35,247 nucleotides of DNA from Nioella sediminis (GTDB lineage: Bacteria; Pseudomonadota; Alphaproteobacteria; Rhodobacterales; Rhodobacteraceae): the NCBI RefSeq assembly GCF_001879695.1, contig NZ_MNBL01000108.1:1-35247 (forward strand), written 5' to 3'. Of this stretch, positions 23,116 through 31,653 are shown piece after piece (position 1 is the stretch's first letter; every line of letters starts with the position of its first letter). The notes below the pieces were generated by a model. That model searched no databases, was not told the origin of the DNA, and saw only the letters and a list, made by a program, of their open reading frames with translations. The position numbers were made by a program, and so were the translations under genes.

Positions 23116-23985
23116 TTAAAGCAGCGTTGCCAGATAGGTGCCGTAGCTGTTCTTTTTGAACATCTCGGCGCGCTCGGCCAGGGCGTCTCGGGTGATCCAG
23201 CCCTTCTCGTAGGCGATCTCGTCAAGGCAGCCGGTCTGCAACCCTTGCCGCTTTTCCAGCGTTCGCACGAAGTTGCCCGCATCCAACAGGCTGCCATGGG
23301 TGCCGGTATCGAGCCATGCATAGCCACGCCCCATGCGTTTTACATTCAGCAGGCCGTCGGCAAGGTAGGATTCCAGCAAGGTGGTGATCTCGAGCTCATT
23401 GCGGGCGGAGGGTTTGACCTGCCGGGCCCGTTCCGGCGCGGTGCCGTCGAGGAAGTAAAGCCCGGTCACGGCGTATTTGGACGGCGGAACCTCGGGTTTC
23501 TCGATGATCCCCGTGACATCGCCCGCGTCGTTGTAGGACACCACGCCATAGCGTTCCGGGTCGGACACGTGATAGCCGAAGACAGTGCCGCCCGTTGCCC
23601 GGGCGTCGGCCTCGGCCATGATCTCGGGCAGGCCATGGCCAAAGAAGATGTTGTCGCCCAGAACCATGGCGGAGGGCGCGCCGTCCAGAAACTCCTCGGC
23701 GAGGATATAGGCCTGTGCCAGCCCGTCGGGCGACGGTTGCTCGATATAGGTCAGGTTGATGCCCCACTGGCTGCCATCACCCAGGGTGCGTCTGAACTGG
23801 TCCTGATCCACGGGCGTCGTGATCATCGCGATGTCCCGGATGCCAGCCAGCATCAGAACGCTGAGCGGATAGTAGATCATCGGCTTGTCATAGATTGGCA
23901 GCAGCTGTTTCGACACGCCGATGGTGATCGGATAGAGCCGGGTGCCCGAGCCGCCTGCGAGGATAATGCCTTTGCGATTGGTCAT
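23116..23985 (-). CDS. rmlA: Glucose-1-phosphate thymidylyltransferase
   Basis: 289 residues. Makes dTDP-glucose from dTTP and glucose-1-phosphate, first step to dTDP-L-rhamnose. It has the N-terminal nucleotide-binding motif G-G-S-G-T-R-L-Y-P, K-Q-L-L-P-I-Y-D-K-P-M-I-Y-Y-P, V-L-G-D-N-I-F-F-G near 110, E-K-P near 160 and W-L-D-T-G-T-H near 225, all standard for RfbA/RmlA. Length is typical. The ATG overlaps the rmlD stop (ATGA), the third close junction of this operon. An open frame extends upstream but only this start fits the family. Confidence 0.97.
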   Translation of the reverse strand: MTNRKGIILAGGSGTRLYPITIGVSKQLLPIYDKPMIYYPLSVLMLAGIRDIAMITTPVDQDQFRRTLGDGSQWGINLTYIEQPSPDGLAQAYILAEEFLDGAPSAMVLGDNIFFGHGLPEIMAEADARATGGTVFGYHVSDPERYGVVSYNDAGDVTGIIEKPEVPPSKYAVTGLYFLDGTAPERARQVKPSARNELEITTLLESYLADGLLNVKRMGRGYAWLDTGTHGSLLDAGNFVRTLEKRQGLQTGCLDEIAYEKGWITRDALAERAEMFKKNSYGTYLATLL

Positions 23986-24836
23986 TGGGTCTGATCCTGA
24001 ATCTCTTGAATGATCTGGGAAAGGGAGCTGCGCCAGTCGGGGCGGGAAATGCCGAAACGCTCGGTCGTGTCGGAACAGTCCATCCGCGAATTCGAAGGCC
24101 GCTTTGCCGGGGTGGGGAACGCGCTGGTGGGGATATCGACAACCTCGCAGCTTATGCCCGCCTGAAGGAAGATCTCTCGCGCGAAGTCGGCCCAGGACAC
24201 GTCCGGCGCGCCGGAAAAGTGGTAGGTGCCGGATTTGGAGCGGTCCGCGCGCAATTGCGCGGCGATGGACAGGCAAGCCGCGGCGATGTCCTGTGCGGGG
24301 GTGGGGCCGCCCACCTGATCCGCGACGATGGTTAGGCGGTCACGCTCGGCCCCGAGGCGCAGCATCGTCTTGACGAAGTTGCTGCCATGGGCAGAGACCA
24401 CCCAAGAGGTGCGCAGGATCACGGACGTACCGCCCGCCGCCTGTATCGCCGCCTCACCAGCCAGCTTGCTGCGCCCGTAGGCCCCGAGCGGGCCGGTGGG
24501 GGCGTCGACCGACCATGGCGCGGTGCCAGAGCCGTCAAAGACGTAATCGGTGGAGAGATGGATAAAGGGAATGCCCAGGTCGGCGCAGGCCCCGGCCATC
24601 GCCCCGGGGGCGCCCCCGTTGACCAGCGTTGCGGTGCCCTCGTCACTTTCGGCCCGATCGACGGCCGTATAGGCGGCGGCGTTGATGACGGCATCGGGCC
24701 GGCAACGCAGGATCGCCTCGGCACAGGCCGCGGGATCGGTCAGGTCGGCCTTGGTGCGGTCCAATGCGCGCAGGTTTGCCTGACGCTGCAACTCGGTCGC
24801 GACTTGACCGGTTTTGCCGAAGACGAGGACCGTCAT
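23982..24836 (-). CDS. rmlD: dTDP-4-dehydrorhamnose reductase
   Basis: 284 residues. Last step of dTDP-L-rhamnose synthesis, NAD(P)H-dependent reduction of the 4-keto group. N-terminal [17 protein letters not shown] near 65, S-T-D-Y-V-F-D-G near 100, the Y-G-R-S-K catalytic pair and R-T-S-W-V near 150 match RmlD. ATGA overlaps exist at both ends: its start with the rmlB stop and its stop with the rmlA start. Length is normal. Confidence 0.96.
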   Translation of the reverse strand: MTVLVFGKTGQVATELQRQANLRALDRTKADLTDPAACAEAILRCRPDAVINAAAYTAVDRAESDEGTATLVNGGAPGAMAGACADLGIPFIHLSTDYVFDGSGTAPWSVDAPTGPLGAYGRSKLAGEAAIQAAGGTSVILRTSWVVSAHGSNFVKTMLRLGAERDRLTIVADQVGGPTPAQDIAAACLSIAAQLRADRSKSGTYHFSGAPDVSWADFAREIFLQAGISCEVVDIPTSAFPTPAKRPSNSRMDCSDTTERFGISRPDWRSSLSQIIQEIQDQTQ

Positions 24837-25882
24837 GCCCGGACCCCAAGCCGCTCGCCCACACCCTCGCGGCCCTGCAAGGCGCGCCACCAGGGTTCAT
24901 TGTCGAGATACCACAGGACGGTGCGGCGCAGCCCCTCCTCCACGGTCACCGACGGGCGCCAGCCCAGTTCCTCGCGGATGCGGGTGGGGTCAATGGCGTA
25001 GCGCGCATCGTGTCCGGGACGGTCGGTCACGAAGGTGATCTGGTCGGCGTAAGACCCGTCTGTTTTCGGGCGCAAGTCATCCAGAATAGCGCAGAGTGTT
25101 TTCACCAGATCCAGATTGCTGCGTTCGTTTTCTCCACCGATATTGTAGGATCGGCCAGGCGCGCCTTTCTCCACCACCAGCAGCAGCGCGTCGGCATGAT
25201 CCTCGACATACAGCCAGTCACGGATATTCGACCCATCCCCGTAGATCGGCAGCGGTTTGCCCGCCAGAGCATTCAGGATGATGACCGGGATCAGTTTCTC
25301 GGGGAAATGATAAGGCCCGTAATTGTTGGAACAATTGGTCAGCACCACGGGTAGTCCATAGGTCTCGTGCCAGGCGCGGACCAGATGATCGGACGCGGCC
25401 TTGGAGGCGGAATAGGGGCTGCGCGGGTCGTAGGGCGTCTCCTCGGTGAACTGTTCCGAGGGGTCGGCGGGCAGCGACCCGAACACCTCGTCCGTTGAGA
25501 TATGGTGAAAGCGAAACCCGCCGGGCTTGCCCTGTGCGCCCCAGTATTTCCGCGCCGCTTCCAGCATGTTGAAGGTGCCGGTGATGTTGGTCTCGATGAA
25601 ATCGCCGGGCCCGTCGATAGACCGGTCCACATGGGATTCCGCCGCCAGATGCATGATCGCGTCGGGCTTGTGATCTGCGAAGACCCGGTCCAGCGCGGCC
25701 CGGTCGCGGATATCGGCATGCTCGAAGGCATAACGCGGGCTGTCCGCCACCTGCGCCACGTTGTCGAGGCAGGCGGCATAGGTCAGCGCGTCGAGATTGA
25801 CAACCTCGTGGCCCCGCGCCACCGCCAGCCGCACAACGGCAGACCCGATGAACCCGGCCCCGCCGGTGACCAGAAGCTTCAT
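24833..25882 (-). CDS. rmlB: dTDP-glucose 4,6-dehydratase
   Basis: 349 residues. Second step of the rhamnose pathway, giving dTDP-4-keto-6-deoxyglucose. T-G-G-A-G-F-I-G-S at 6-14, [10 protein letters not shown] near 85, S-T-D-E-V-F-G with the catalytic Thr-Asp-Glu, Y-S-A-S-K-A and [14 protein letters not shown] are diagnostic. It begins one base after the rmlC stop, with GGGAGGG inside the end of rmlC as its ribosome site. A slightly longer frame upstream has no support. Confidence 0.97.
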   Translation of the reverse strand: MKLLVTGGAGFIGSAVVRLAVARGHEVVNLDALTYAACLDNVAQVADSPRYAFEHADIRDRAALDRVFADHKPDAIMHLAAESHVDRSIDGPGDFIETNITGTFNMLEAARKYWGAQGKPGGFRFHHISTDEVFGSLPADPSEQFTEETPYDPRSPYSASKAASDHLVRAWHETYGLPVVLTNCSNNYGPYHFPEKLIPVIILNALAGKPLPIYGDGSNIRDWLYVEDHADALLLVVEKGAPGRSYNIGGENERSNLDLVKTLCAILDDLRPKTDGSYADQITFVTDRPGHDARYAIDPTRIREELGWRPSVTVEEGLRRTVLWYLDNEPWWRALQGREGVGERLGVRA

Positions 25883-25883
25883 G

Positions 25884-26531
25884 TCAAACGCCCTCCCAGA
25901 CAAAGGGATTGTCCAGATCCTTCAGCAAGGGCGCAGCGGTATCCTTGTCCGACAGAACCGCTTCTGCACCCTCCAGACCCCAGTCGATGCCGATATCCGG
26001 ATCGTCGAAGCGCACCGCGCCATCAGCTTCGGGGGCGTAGTAATCGGTGCATTTGTAGATGATCTCGGTATCCGGCTCTCGCGTCACGAACCCGTGCAGG
26101 AACCCCGCCGGGATCATCAACTGCTTGCCGTTCTCGAAGCTCAGTTCGATGCCGAACCAGTGCCCGAAGGTGGGGGAGCCCTTTCGGATATCGACCGCGA
26201 CATCAAAAAGCCGCCCGCGCCCGCACCGCACCAGTTTCGCCTGCGCGTGGGGCGGTGCCTGAAAATGCAGGCCACGCACGGTGCCGACCTGCGCCGACAG
26301 CGAATGGTTGTCCTGCACGAAATCGTAGTTGAGCCCGCGGTCCGCCATTTGCCGTTTGTTCCAGCTCTCGCTGAAAAACCCGCGGGAATCGCCAAATCGA
26401 CGAGGGGTCAGGATCAGAAGTCCCGGAAGAGGTGTTTGGTCAACCTGCACGTCGCAACCCCGATCCTTGATCTGTTTCGGTGCTGCCCCGTTCTTGGACA
26501 ATTCCCCTTTGATTGCAATGCTGATGTCCAT
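25884..26531 (-). CDS. rmlC: dTDP-4-dehydrorhamnose 3,5-epimerase
   Basis: Cupin-fold epimerase, 215 residues from the ATG shown. R-G-F-F-S-E-S-W near 50, D-N-H-S, V-R-G-L-H-F-Q near 85 with the catalytic His, P-A-G-F-L-H-G-F near 142 and the Y-Y-A-P-E-A-D-G segment fit RmlC. The first 27 residues are extra compared with the usual 185-190. A GTG at 26450 would give 188 residues and begin at [10 protein letters not shown], the normal family start. Neither start has a clear ribosome site, so the true start is open. It is first in the rmlC-B-D-A operon; its promoter should lie in 26532-26642. Confidence 0.94.
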   Translation of the reverse strand: MDISIAIKGELSKNGAAPKQIKDRGCDVQVDQTPLPGLLILTPRRFGDSRGFFSESWNKRQMADRGLNYDFVQDNHSLSAQVGTVRGLHFQAPPHAQAKLVRCGRGRLFDVAVDIRKGSPTFGHWFGIELSFENGKQLMIPAGFLHGFVTREPDTEIIYKCTDYYAPEADGAVRFDDPDIGIDWGLEGAEAVLSDKDTAAPLLKDLDNPFVWEGV

Positions 26532-26642
26532 TGCATCGGGGAAAGGTCGGTTGTGATTGGGGCAACAAAAGCCCCTATGCGCTGAAGGTCCGGCAGGACG
26601 CAGCTTTCAGATCACATGTCGAAACTTCGGGGGAGGAGGATT

Positions 26643-26718
<76 letters not shown>

Positions 26719-26887
26719 ATCGCACGTCTGCGTTTCGACGGTAGGCGGGGTTTATGAAAGAGCGTGGGGGAGTTCAAGTGAAAAAACGCGCCTGTTGCGG
26801 GGAATCGCGCATCCGCTTCCCGGCAGGGCAATGACGGCTGTGACGGTGGTCGCGGCTGTCACGCGAGCAGTATGACCTGAACAAAGA

Positions 26888-26918
26888 CATCCCTCACGGG
26901 CCAGTGCCCGGAGGGATG
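26888..26918 (-). terminator. Hairpin terminator after the FYDLN-acid gene
   Basis: Arms of 8+5 base pairs (CATCCCTC and CGGGC with their complements), one bulged A, and a 4-base loop. On the minus strand TCTTTGTTC follows. It lies 56 bases past the FYDLN-acid stop. The remaining bases 26719-26973 show no gene I can support. Confidence 0.7.
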
Positions 26919-26973
26919 CCAGAGATTGTTGATACTTTCGGCGACCCTGCCCCTTTCAGGGAGGGTTGTGGAC

Positions 26974-27312
26974 TTAGCTGTCGTCGTCGTCCGACGCAAC
27001 ATCCGCCAGATCGTCGAGAGGGACGCTGTCGTCATCCTCATCGTCATCCAGCAGGTCATCGTCCAGATCGATGTCATCGCTGTCATCGTCCAGCAGTGCT
27101 GCGGCGTCATCGTCCAGCACTTCTGCGTCATCCGTATCCTTGGCTTGCGCCTTGTCGGCCTTGTCGGCCACCAGCGTGCGCGATGCCTTGCCTGTTTCGA
27201 TCACGACCGTTTCGCCCGTATACGGGCTGACGATCGGGGTCTTGTTCAGGTCATAGAAGCGTTTGCCGGTGGTTGGGCAGACACGTTTGACGCCCCATTC
27301 TTCTTTGGGCAT
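26974..27312 (-). CDS. FYDLN-acid domain protein (TIGR02300-like)
   Basis: 112 residues. The conserved head W-G-V-K-R-V-C-P-T-T-G-K-R-F-Y-D-L-N (6-23) and P-I-V-S-P-Y-T-G-E are the family signature. A Lys/Ala/Asp stretch follows, then a tail of about 45 residues that is mostly Asp. Function is unknown for the family. Only one Cys is present, so the CXXC pairs seen in some members are absent. The start is set by AAGGGGGTG before the ATG. It is divergent from the metallopeptidase gene and next to tRNA-Ala. The near-pure Asp tail suggests binding to a basic partner, but that is inference. Confidence 0.93.
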   Translation of the reverse strand: MPKEEWGVKRVCPTTGKRFYDLNKTPIVSPYTGETVVIETGKASRTLVADKADKAQAKDTDDAEVLDDDAAALLDDDSDDIDLDDDLLDDDEDDDSVPLDDLADVASDDDDS

Positions 27313-27424
27313 GACACCCCCTTCAATCATCGCTATCGAGGAATTGCGGTCACCTGCCACAATGTCGGGGGGCTGTAAAGCCTTTCATCGGGCCAATCGT
27401 ACAAAGCCGGGTTGCATCGCGCAT

Positions 27425-28123
27425 ATGGGGAACGAAATCCACATTCTCGGGGGGGATCCGGCGGTCGAGGTGGTTCTGAAGCGCTCGGCCCGGGCACGGC
27501 GATTCACCCTGCGCGTTTCGCGATCCAGCGGGCAGGTGACCCTTTCTATGCCCTCGCATGCGCCGGAGGCCGAGGCGATCGCCTTCCTGGATGCCCGTGA
27601 AGGCTGGGTCCGCAAGCATCTGGCAGCCAGCCCCGCCCCGGCGCGGCCTGTGATCGGGGGGGCGATTCCCATCGAAGGGCAATTGCGGCAGATCGTGCCC
27701 GGCACCGGTCGTTCCGCGCGCCTGATCGAGGGGCGGGTGGAACTGCCAGAGGGGCAGGAGGGGCCGCGCATGGCGGCGCTTCTGAAACAGATGGCGCGGG
27801 ACCGGCTGGCGGAACGGTCTGCCCACCACGCAAGCGTTCTGGGGCGCAGCCATGGCCGGATCACCCTGCGCGACACCCGCAGCCGATGGGGCAGTTGTTC
27901 CTCGCGGGGCGATCTCATGTATTGCTGGCGGCTGATCATGGCCCCGCCCGAGGTGCTGGACTATGTCGCCGCCCATGAGGTGGCGCATCTGGTCGAGATG
28001 AACCATTCGCCCGCCTTCTGGGCCGTGTGCGAACGGCTCTGCCCCGGCTATCAGCCGCACCGCGACTGGCTGCGCCGGAACGGGGCCGGGTTGCTGGCCT
28101 GGCGCTTTGACCGCTTGCCCTGA
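27425..28123 (+). CDS. YgjP-like zinc metallopeptidase (DUF45)
   Basis: 232 residues. N-terminal beta region (V-V-L-K-R-S-A-R-A-R-R-F-T-L-R-V), then R-W-G-S-C-S-S-R-G near 160 and the zinc motif H-E-V-A-H-L-V-E-M-N-H-S-P-A-F-W near 182, which provides two His in HExxH and a third His six residues after. This matches the YgjP/SprT-like family; the cellular substrate is unknown. The chosen ATG has no strong ribosome site; longer in-frame starts would run into the leader of the FYDLN-acid gene. A GntR regulator gene follows 26 bases later on the same strand. Confidence 0.9.
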   Translation: MGNEIHILGGDPAVEVVLKRSARARRFTLRVSRSSGQVTLSMPSHAPEAEAIAFLDAREGWVRKHLAASPAPARPVIGGAIPIEGQLRQIVPGTGRSARLIEGRVELPEGQEGPRMAALLKQMARDRLAERSAHHASVLGRSHGRITLRDTRSRWGSCSSRGDLMYCWRLIMAPPEVLDYVAAHEVAHLVEMNHSPAFWAVCERLCPGYQPHRDWLRRNGAGLLAWRFDRLP

Positions 28124-28149
28124 GCGGGGGCTTGTGATCGGGTGACTCC

Positions 28150-28803
28150 ATGCTTTTGACGCAACGCCCTTCCGAAGCGCCGACATCGGCCGCCCATGAC
28201 CGCATCTACCGCACGGTGCGAACACGGATCATGCATGGGCAGATGCTGCCCGGCGAGGCGCTGACCCTGCGCGGGATTGCAAAGGAATTCGACGTCTCGA
28301 TGACTCCGGCGCGCGAAGCTTTGCGGCGGCTTGTGAGCGAGGGGGCGCTGTCGCTGTCCTCCTCGGGGCGGGTGTCGACGCCGGAGCTGTCCAATGACCG
28401 GATCGAGGAGCTTGCGGCCATCCGGGCGCTGTTGGAGCCGGAGCTGTCTGCCCGCGCCCTGCCGCGGGCCCATCCGGCGCTGATCGACCGGATGGAGGTG
28501 ATCAACGGCACTGTTGCCGAGGCCGTCGCGCATCGCGATCCGGTGGCCTATATCCGCGCCAATCTGGAGTTTCACCGGACGCTCTACCTGCGCGCACAGG
28601 CCCCGGCGATGCTGGCGCTGGCAGAGACCGTCTGGCTGCAGCTCGGGCCGACCATGCGGGCGCTTTACGGGCGGTTGAGGCGCACCGATCCGCCGCGCCA
28701 CCACAAGCTGATCATCGCGGCGCTGAAGGCGGGGGACGAGCCGGGGCTGAGACTGGCGGTGCGGGCCGATGTGACGCAAGGGCTGCGCCTGATTGCAGGC
28801 TGA
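28150..28803 (+). CDS. GntR-family regulator with FCD domain
   Basis: 217 residues. An N-terminal winged helix (about 15-75) carries the GntR pattern L-R-G-I-A-K-E-F-D-V-S-M-T-P-A-R-E-A-L-R-R-L. A helical FCD effector domain follows (about 85-210), with R-x-x-L-E-P near 95, the N-x-x-F-H-R-x-L-Y metal/ligand motif near 140 and a further His near 182. FCD regulators usually respond to small carboxylates and act as repressors at palindromic sites. No neighbouring catabolic operon reveals the ligand; co-transcription with the metallopeptidase is likely from the 26-base gap. The 11-bp direct repeats begin 20 bases after its stop. Confidence 0.92.
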   Translation: MLLTQRPSEAPTSAAHDRIYRTVRTRIMHGQMLPGEALTLRGIAKEFDVSMTPAREALRRLVSEGALSLSSSGRVSTPELSNDRIEELAAIRALLEPELSARALPRAHPALIDRMEVINGTVAEAVAHRDPVAYIRANLEFHRTLYLRAQAPAMLALAETVWLQLGPTMRALYGRLRRTDPPRHHKLIIAALKAGDEPGLRLAVRADVTQGLRLIAG

Positions 28804-28822
28804 AAACGGGGGGATGCCGGGC

Positions 28823-28860
28823 GTGCACCCCCTGTACACCCCTCGTACACCCCCCGTGCA
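28823..28860. repeat. 11-bp-period direct repeat
   Basis: Units start at 28823, 28834, 28845 and 28856, exactly 11 bases apart, with consensus GTRCACCCCNY; the fourth is partial. Each unit begins with GTGCAC or GTACAC. The run lies between the GntR stop and the first copy of the dispersed repeat. The helical-turn-like spacing would place the units on one DNA face. No coding explanation was found. Confidence 0.7.
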
Positions 28861-28873
28861 GACGAAATGGCGG

Positions 28874-28980
28874 TTTCGCCGCCTCCGGCACCGACCCGGG
28901 AGCGGCCCGTCTCAGCCCCCCGCTTGCGCGGGAGGCCTCGACAGGCCGCGTTGCCACGGGAGTGTTGTGGGGGCGGCGTG
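28874..28980. repeat. Dispersed intergenic repeat, copy A
   Basis: About 107 bases resembling 29587-29696 in the same orientation. Shared landmarks are TTTCGCCGCC at the start, CGACCCG, AGCGG, a small hairpin with TTGC loop, GGCCGCGTTGCCAC, and a G-rich end. In the 52-base core after AGCGG I count 11 differences and no gap. The hairpin stem is CCCGC/GCGGG. It flanks a small gene together with copy B. No transposase or terminal repeat is associated. Confidence 0.75.
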
Positions 28981-29017
28981 CAAATCAGACCGGGCCGGGA
29001 TGGCAGGTGCCTTGGGA

Positions 29018-29440
29018 TCAGGGCGCGGGGCGGGCCTGCCGGTTCTTTCGCCAGAGCGCAAGGCCGAGGATCAGGATGATGGGCCACCAGCCGAAGCCGG
29101 TCGCAAGGGCGGTTGCGCTGAACCGGGCGGGAACCGGGATGTGCTGCGCGGTGACATATTGATCGCGCAGCCGCTGCGCCTCGGCATCGGCGATCGGCGT
29201 GTGCTGGCGGCTGTCGCAGTCATCTGTGGCCAGACTGTAGCCCAGGCTTTGCCGCCAGATGCCGAGCAGCAGCAGATGATAGCGCAAGGAGCGGTGGCAA
29301 AGCGCCAGCGGGGCGCCTTGCGCCGTGGTCAGCGAGGTTGCGCTGACGAAATGCAGATCCTCGATCCGGCCAAGGGGGAGGCCGCGGGCCTCGGCCAGGG
29401 TGGGGAGGGCGAGCAGGGACAGAACAAGGAGCAGGCGCAT
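29018..29440 (-). CDS. Small secreted/membrane protein, unknown function
   Basis: 140 residues. Signal peptide (hydrophobic 3-15, cleavage near A-E-A), a periplasmic stretch with two cysteines (L-C-H and D-D-C-D), and one C-terminal membrane helix (about 112-128) followed by the basic tail W-R-K-N-R-Q. That is a tail typical of a type I single-pass protein with cytosolic Arg/Lys. GGAG 7 bases before the ATG supports this start; a longer frame upstream runs through repeat copy B and is not believed. I do not recognise the family. It sits between the two copies of a dispersed repeat, so it may be a mobile or recently placed gene. Confidence 0.6.
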   Translation of the reverse strand: MRLLLVLSLLALPTLAEARGLPLGRIEDLHFVSATSLTTAQGAPLALCHRSLRYHLLLLGIWRQSLGYSLATDDCDSRQHTPIADAEAQRLRDQYVTAQHIPVPARFSATALATGFGWWPIILILGLALWRKNRQARPAP

Positions 29441-29586
29441 GGAGATCTCCGGATCAGGGACGTCGCCGATAGGTCGGATCGCCGGGCGGGCCAGTTCAAT
29501 CGGGACGGGGGGCACTGCCTGTGCAGCCCGTGTCGGGATGTTTTGGTCGCACATGCCAGTGACAGCCTTGTGCTTGTGAGCCCGGA

Positions 29587-29696
29587 TTTCGCCGCCTTCC
29601 GGCGTCGACCCGCGAGCGGTCCTTTTCAACCTCCGGCTTGCGCCGGAAGCCTCAAAGGGCCGCGTTGCCACGAGCATGTGGCGGGGGGGCGGTGTT
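29587..29696. repeat. Dispersed intergenic repeat, copy B
   Basis: Direct-orientation partner of 28874-28980. The hairpin here is CCGGC-TTGC-GCCGG. Compared with copy A the third stem position has changed from C-G to G-C on both arms, a compensatory change that keeps the pairing. Short minus-strand frames cross both copies, but they share only the repeat's sequence and are not called. The stretch 29441-29776 has no gene I can support. Confidence 0.75.
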
Positions 29697-29734
29697 AGGG
29701 GGCAGGCGGCCGTATGCTTGGAGAGTGCGGGACG

Positions 29735-29764
29735 CCTCCGGCGGAGGTATTTGGGCCAAGATGA
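29735..29764. repeat. Short hairpin motif common in Rhodobacteraceae
   Basis: CCTCC-GGC-GGAGG followed by TATTTG and GCCAAGATGAA. From memory, closely similar CTCCGGCGG-A/G-x-TATTT strings recur between genes throughout Rhodobacteraceae genomes. It sits 13 bases beyond the stop of the SH3-like gene, so it may act as its terminator. A count of the motif in the full genome would settle whether it is a repeat. Confidence 0.5.
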
Positions 29765-29776
29765 AACGGGGATCCG

Positions 29777-30121
29777 TCAGGGGAAGAGGCAGCTGTCGGG
29801 CAGCCAGCCGGTCTGGCCCTTGCGATTTCGGCAGAGTGTCCAGCCGAGGCGGTGGTCGAGAGGGGTGAGCATGTCGCCTGTCGAGACGGTCAGCTCTGTC
29901 GTGTCGAAGGGGGAGACGATCCGGCCGTCTTGGACGATTGCAGCAGGCACCCACCCGCCGAGGCCATCGCCATTCACCACCCATTGCCAGCCGGGATACT
30001 CATCGTCGGTCCGGCCCGGGGTGATCCGCTGGCCCGCCGTGACGGCGAGCGCGGGGTCATAGGTTGCGCGCCAGGGTTTGAGGGCGCGCAACCGGGGTTT
30101 ATCAGGCGTGGATTGCGCCAT
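29777..30121 (-). CDS. Bacterial SH3-like domain protein
   Basis: 114 residues in two half-repeats. The first (about 13-63) reads [11 protein letters not shown]-x-L-x-V-x-x-G-Q, then [15 protein letters not shown]. The second (about 66-112) ends [12 protein letters not shown]. The spacing of Gly-Trp-Val/Leu-Pro and the acidic turn match variant SH3 folds. No signal peptide is present, so it should be cytosolic. Its ATG lies inside the end of lpd (20-base overlap), implying coupled translation. Function unknown; the coupling suggests expression together with the E3 enzyme. Confidence 0.8.
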   Translation of the reverse strand: MAQSTPDKPRLRALKPWRATYDPALAVTAGQRITPGRTDDEYPGWQWVVNGDGLGGWVPAAIVQDGRIVSPFDTTELTVSTGDMLTPLDHRLGWTLCRNRKGQTGWLPDSCLFP

Positions 30122-31490
30122 CGCCGCAGGCCAGTGCCGCTTCGCGCACCGCTTCGGAATAGGTGGGATGCGCGTGGCAGGTCAGCGCCACGTCCTGCGC
30201 CGAGGCGCCGAATTCCATTGCCACGCAAATCTCGTGAATTAGGTCGCCCGCCGCCGGGCCGATGATGTGGCAGCCGAGGATGCGGTCGGTTTCCTTGTCG
30301 ACGATCATCTTGACGAAGCCTTCGCCCTGGAACACGGCCTTGGCGCGGCCATTGCCCATGAAGGAGAATTCACCCACCTTGTAGGCGCGGCCCGAGGCCT
30401 TGACCTCTTCTTCGGTCTGACCGACGGCGGCAACCTCGGGTGCGGTGTAGATCACGCCGGGGATGACCGAGTAGTTTACATGGCCATGCTTGCCCGCGAT
30501 CTGTTCGGCCACGGCCATGCCTTCATCTTCGGCCTTGTGGGCCAGCATCGGGCCGGGGGTCACGTCGCCGATGGCGTAGATGCCGGGGATGTTGGTGGCC
30601 CAGTGGGCATCGGTGGCAATCTGGCCGCGCTCGGTCATCTTGACCCCCAGTTTGTCGAGGCCCAGACCCTCGGTATAGGGGCGGCGGCCGGTGGCGACCA
30701 GCACCACGTCGGCGTCGACCTGATGGTCGCTGTCATCCTTGCGCAGCTTGTAGTTGACCTTGGCCTTGGTCTTGAGCGTTTCCACCGACTGCACGGCCGC
30801 ACCCATGACGAAATTGAGCCCCTGTTTCTTGAGAATGCGCTGGAAGGTCTTGGCGACCTTGCCGTCCATGCCGGGGGTGATCTGGTCGAGGAATTCGATC
30901 ACCGTGACCTCGGCGCCAAGGCGCGCATAGACCGAGCCCAGTTCCAGACCGATCACGCCCGCGCCGATGACAACCATCTTCTTGGGCGTCTTGGGCAGGG
31001 CCAGCGCGCCGGTGGAGGTGACGACGATCTTCTCGTCGACCTCGACGCCGGGCAGGGTGGAGGGCTCTGACCCCGAGGCGATGACGATATTCTTGGCCTC
31101 GTGCACCTCGTCGCCGACCTTGACCTTGCCGGCCTCGGGGATCGAGGCCCACCCCTTGATCCAATCGATCTTGTTCTTCTTGAACAGGAACTCGATGCCC
31201 TTGGTGTTCTGGCCGATCACGTCATCCTTGTAGGCCAGCATCTGCGGCCAGTCGACGGAAGGGCTTTTACCCTTGAGACCCATCTTGGTGAAGTTGTGTT
31301 CGGCTTCGTGCAGCATGTGGCTGGCATGCAGCAGCGCCTTGGAGGGGATGCAGCCGACGTTCAGGCAGGTGCCACCGAGCGCCTCGCGGCCCTCGACACA
31401 GGCGGTCTTGAGACCCAGTTGCGCGCAGCGGATGGCGGAAACGTAGCCGCCGGGGCCGCCGCCGATGATGATGACGTCATAGCTTGCCAT
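30102..31490 (-). CDS. lpd: Dihydrolipoyl dehydrogenase (E3)
   Basis: 462-residue FAD flavoenzyme that reoxidises lipoyl groups of 2-oxo acid dehydrogenase complexes with NAD+. G-G-G-P-G-G-Y near 10 binds [16 protein letters not shown] holds the redox disulfide, G-A-G-V-I-G-L-E near 180 binds NAD, and H-A-H-P-T-Y-S-E near the C-terminus provides the His-Glu pair. The ribosome site AAGGAG is strong. Downstream of odhB in the same orientation, it probably serves the 2-oxoglutarate dehydrogenase complex. It overlaps the SH3-like gene. Two glycosyltransferase genes separate it from the MAPEG and odhB genes. Confidence 0.97.
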   Translation of the reverse strand: MASYDVIIIGGGPGGYVSAIRCAQLGLKTACVEGREALGGTCLNVGCIPSKALLHASHMLHEAEHNFTKMGLKGKSPSVDWPQMLAYKDDVIGQNTKGIEFLFKKNKIDWIKGWASIPEAGKVKVGDEVHEAKNIVIASGSEPSTLPGVEVDEKIVVTSTGALALPKTPKKMVVIGAGVIGLELGSVYARLGAEVTVIEFLDQITPGMDGKVAKTFQRILKKQGLNFVMGAAVQSVETLKTKAKVNYKLRKDDSDHQVDADVVLVATGRRPYTEGLGLDKLGVKMTERGQIATDAHWATNIPGIYAIGDVTPGPMLAHKAEDEGMAVAEQIAGKHGHVNYSVIPGVIYTAPEVAAVGQTEEEVKASGRAYKVGEFSFMGNGRAKAVFQGEGFVKMIVDKETDRILGCHIIGPAAGDLIHEICVAMEFGASAQDVALTCHAHPTYSEAVREAALACGDGAIHA

Positions 31491-31578
31491 TTTGGATCTC
31501 CTTGGTCGTCGTTCCGGGCATGTTTCAGAGGGGTATGCGGGTCCGAATCCCCTTGCGTCAACCGCTAATGGAAAATTG

Positions 31579-31593
31579 CCCCAAAAATTGGGG
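31579..31593 (-). terminator. Hairpin between the glycosyltransferases and lpd
   Basis: CCCCAA-AAA-TTGGGG is a perfect 6-bp stem; T runs or AT-rich tails follow on both strands (TGATTTTTT on plus, CAATTTTCC on minus). It lies 61 bases downstream of the minus-strand glycosyltransferase stop and could end that transcript. lpd would then need its own promoter in 31491-31578. Confidence 0.6.
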
Positions 31594-31627
31594 TGATTTT
31601 TTATGCCTGTTTTTCGAGGGGCGCAGT

Positions 31628-31641
31628 TTTGTGATCACAAA
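31628..31641. promoter_or_regulatory. Perfect 14-bp palindrome TTTGTGATCACAAA
   Basis: A gapless dyad 13 bases beyond the glycosyltransferase stop and about 138 bases upstream of lpd. The TTGT-N4-ACAA arrangement resembles operators of dimeric winged-helix regulators such as GntR-type proteins. Direct regulation of lpd is possible, but a terminator lies between. Confidence 0.35.
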
Positions 31642-31653
31642 TGGGTCTGGCGG

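Noticed and set aside
28823-28860. CRISPR-like array
   Set aside because: Units are 11 bases with no unique spacers between them, and no cas genes are in the window.
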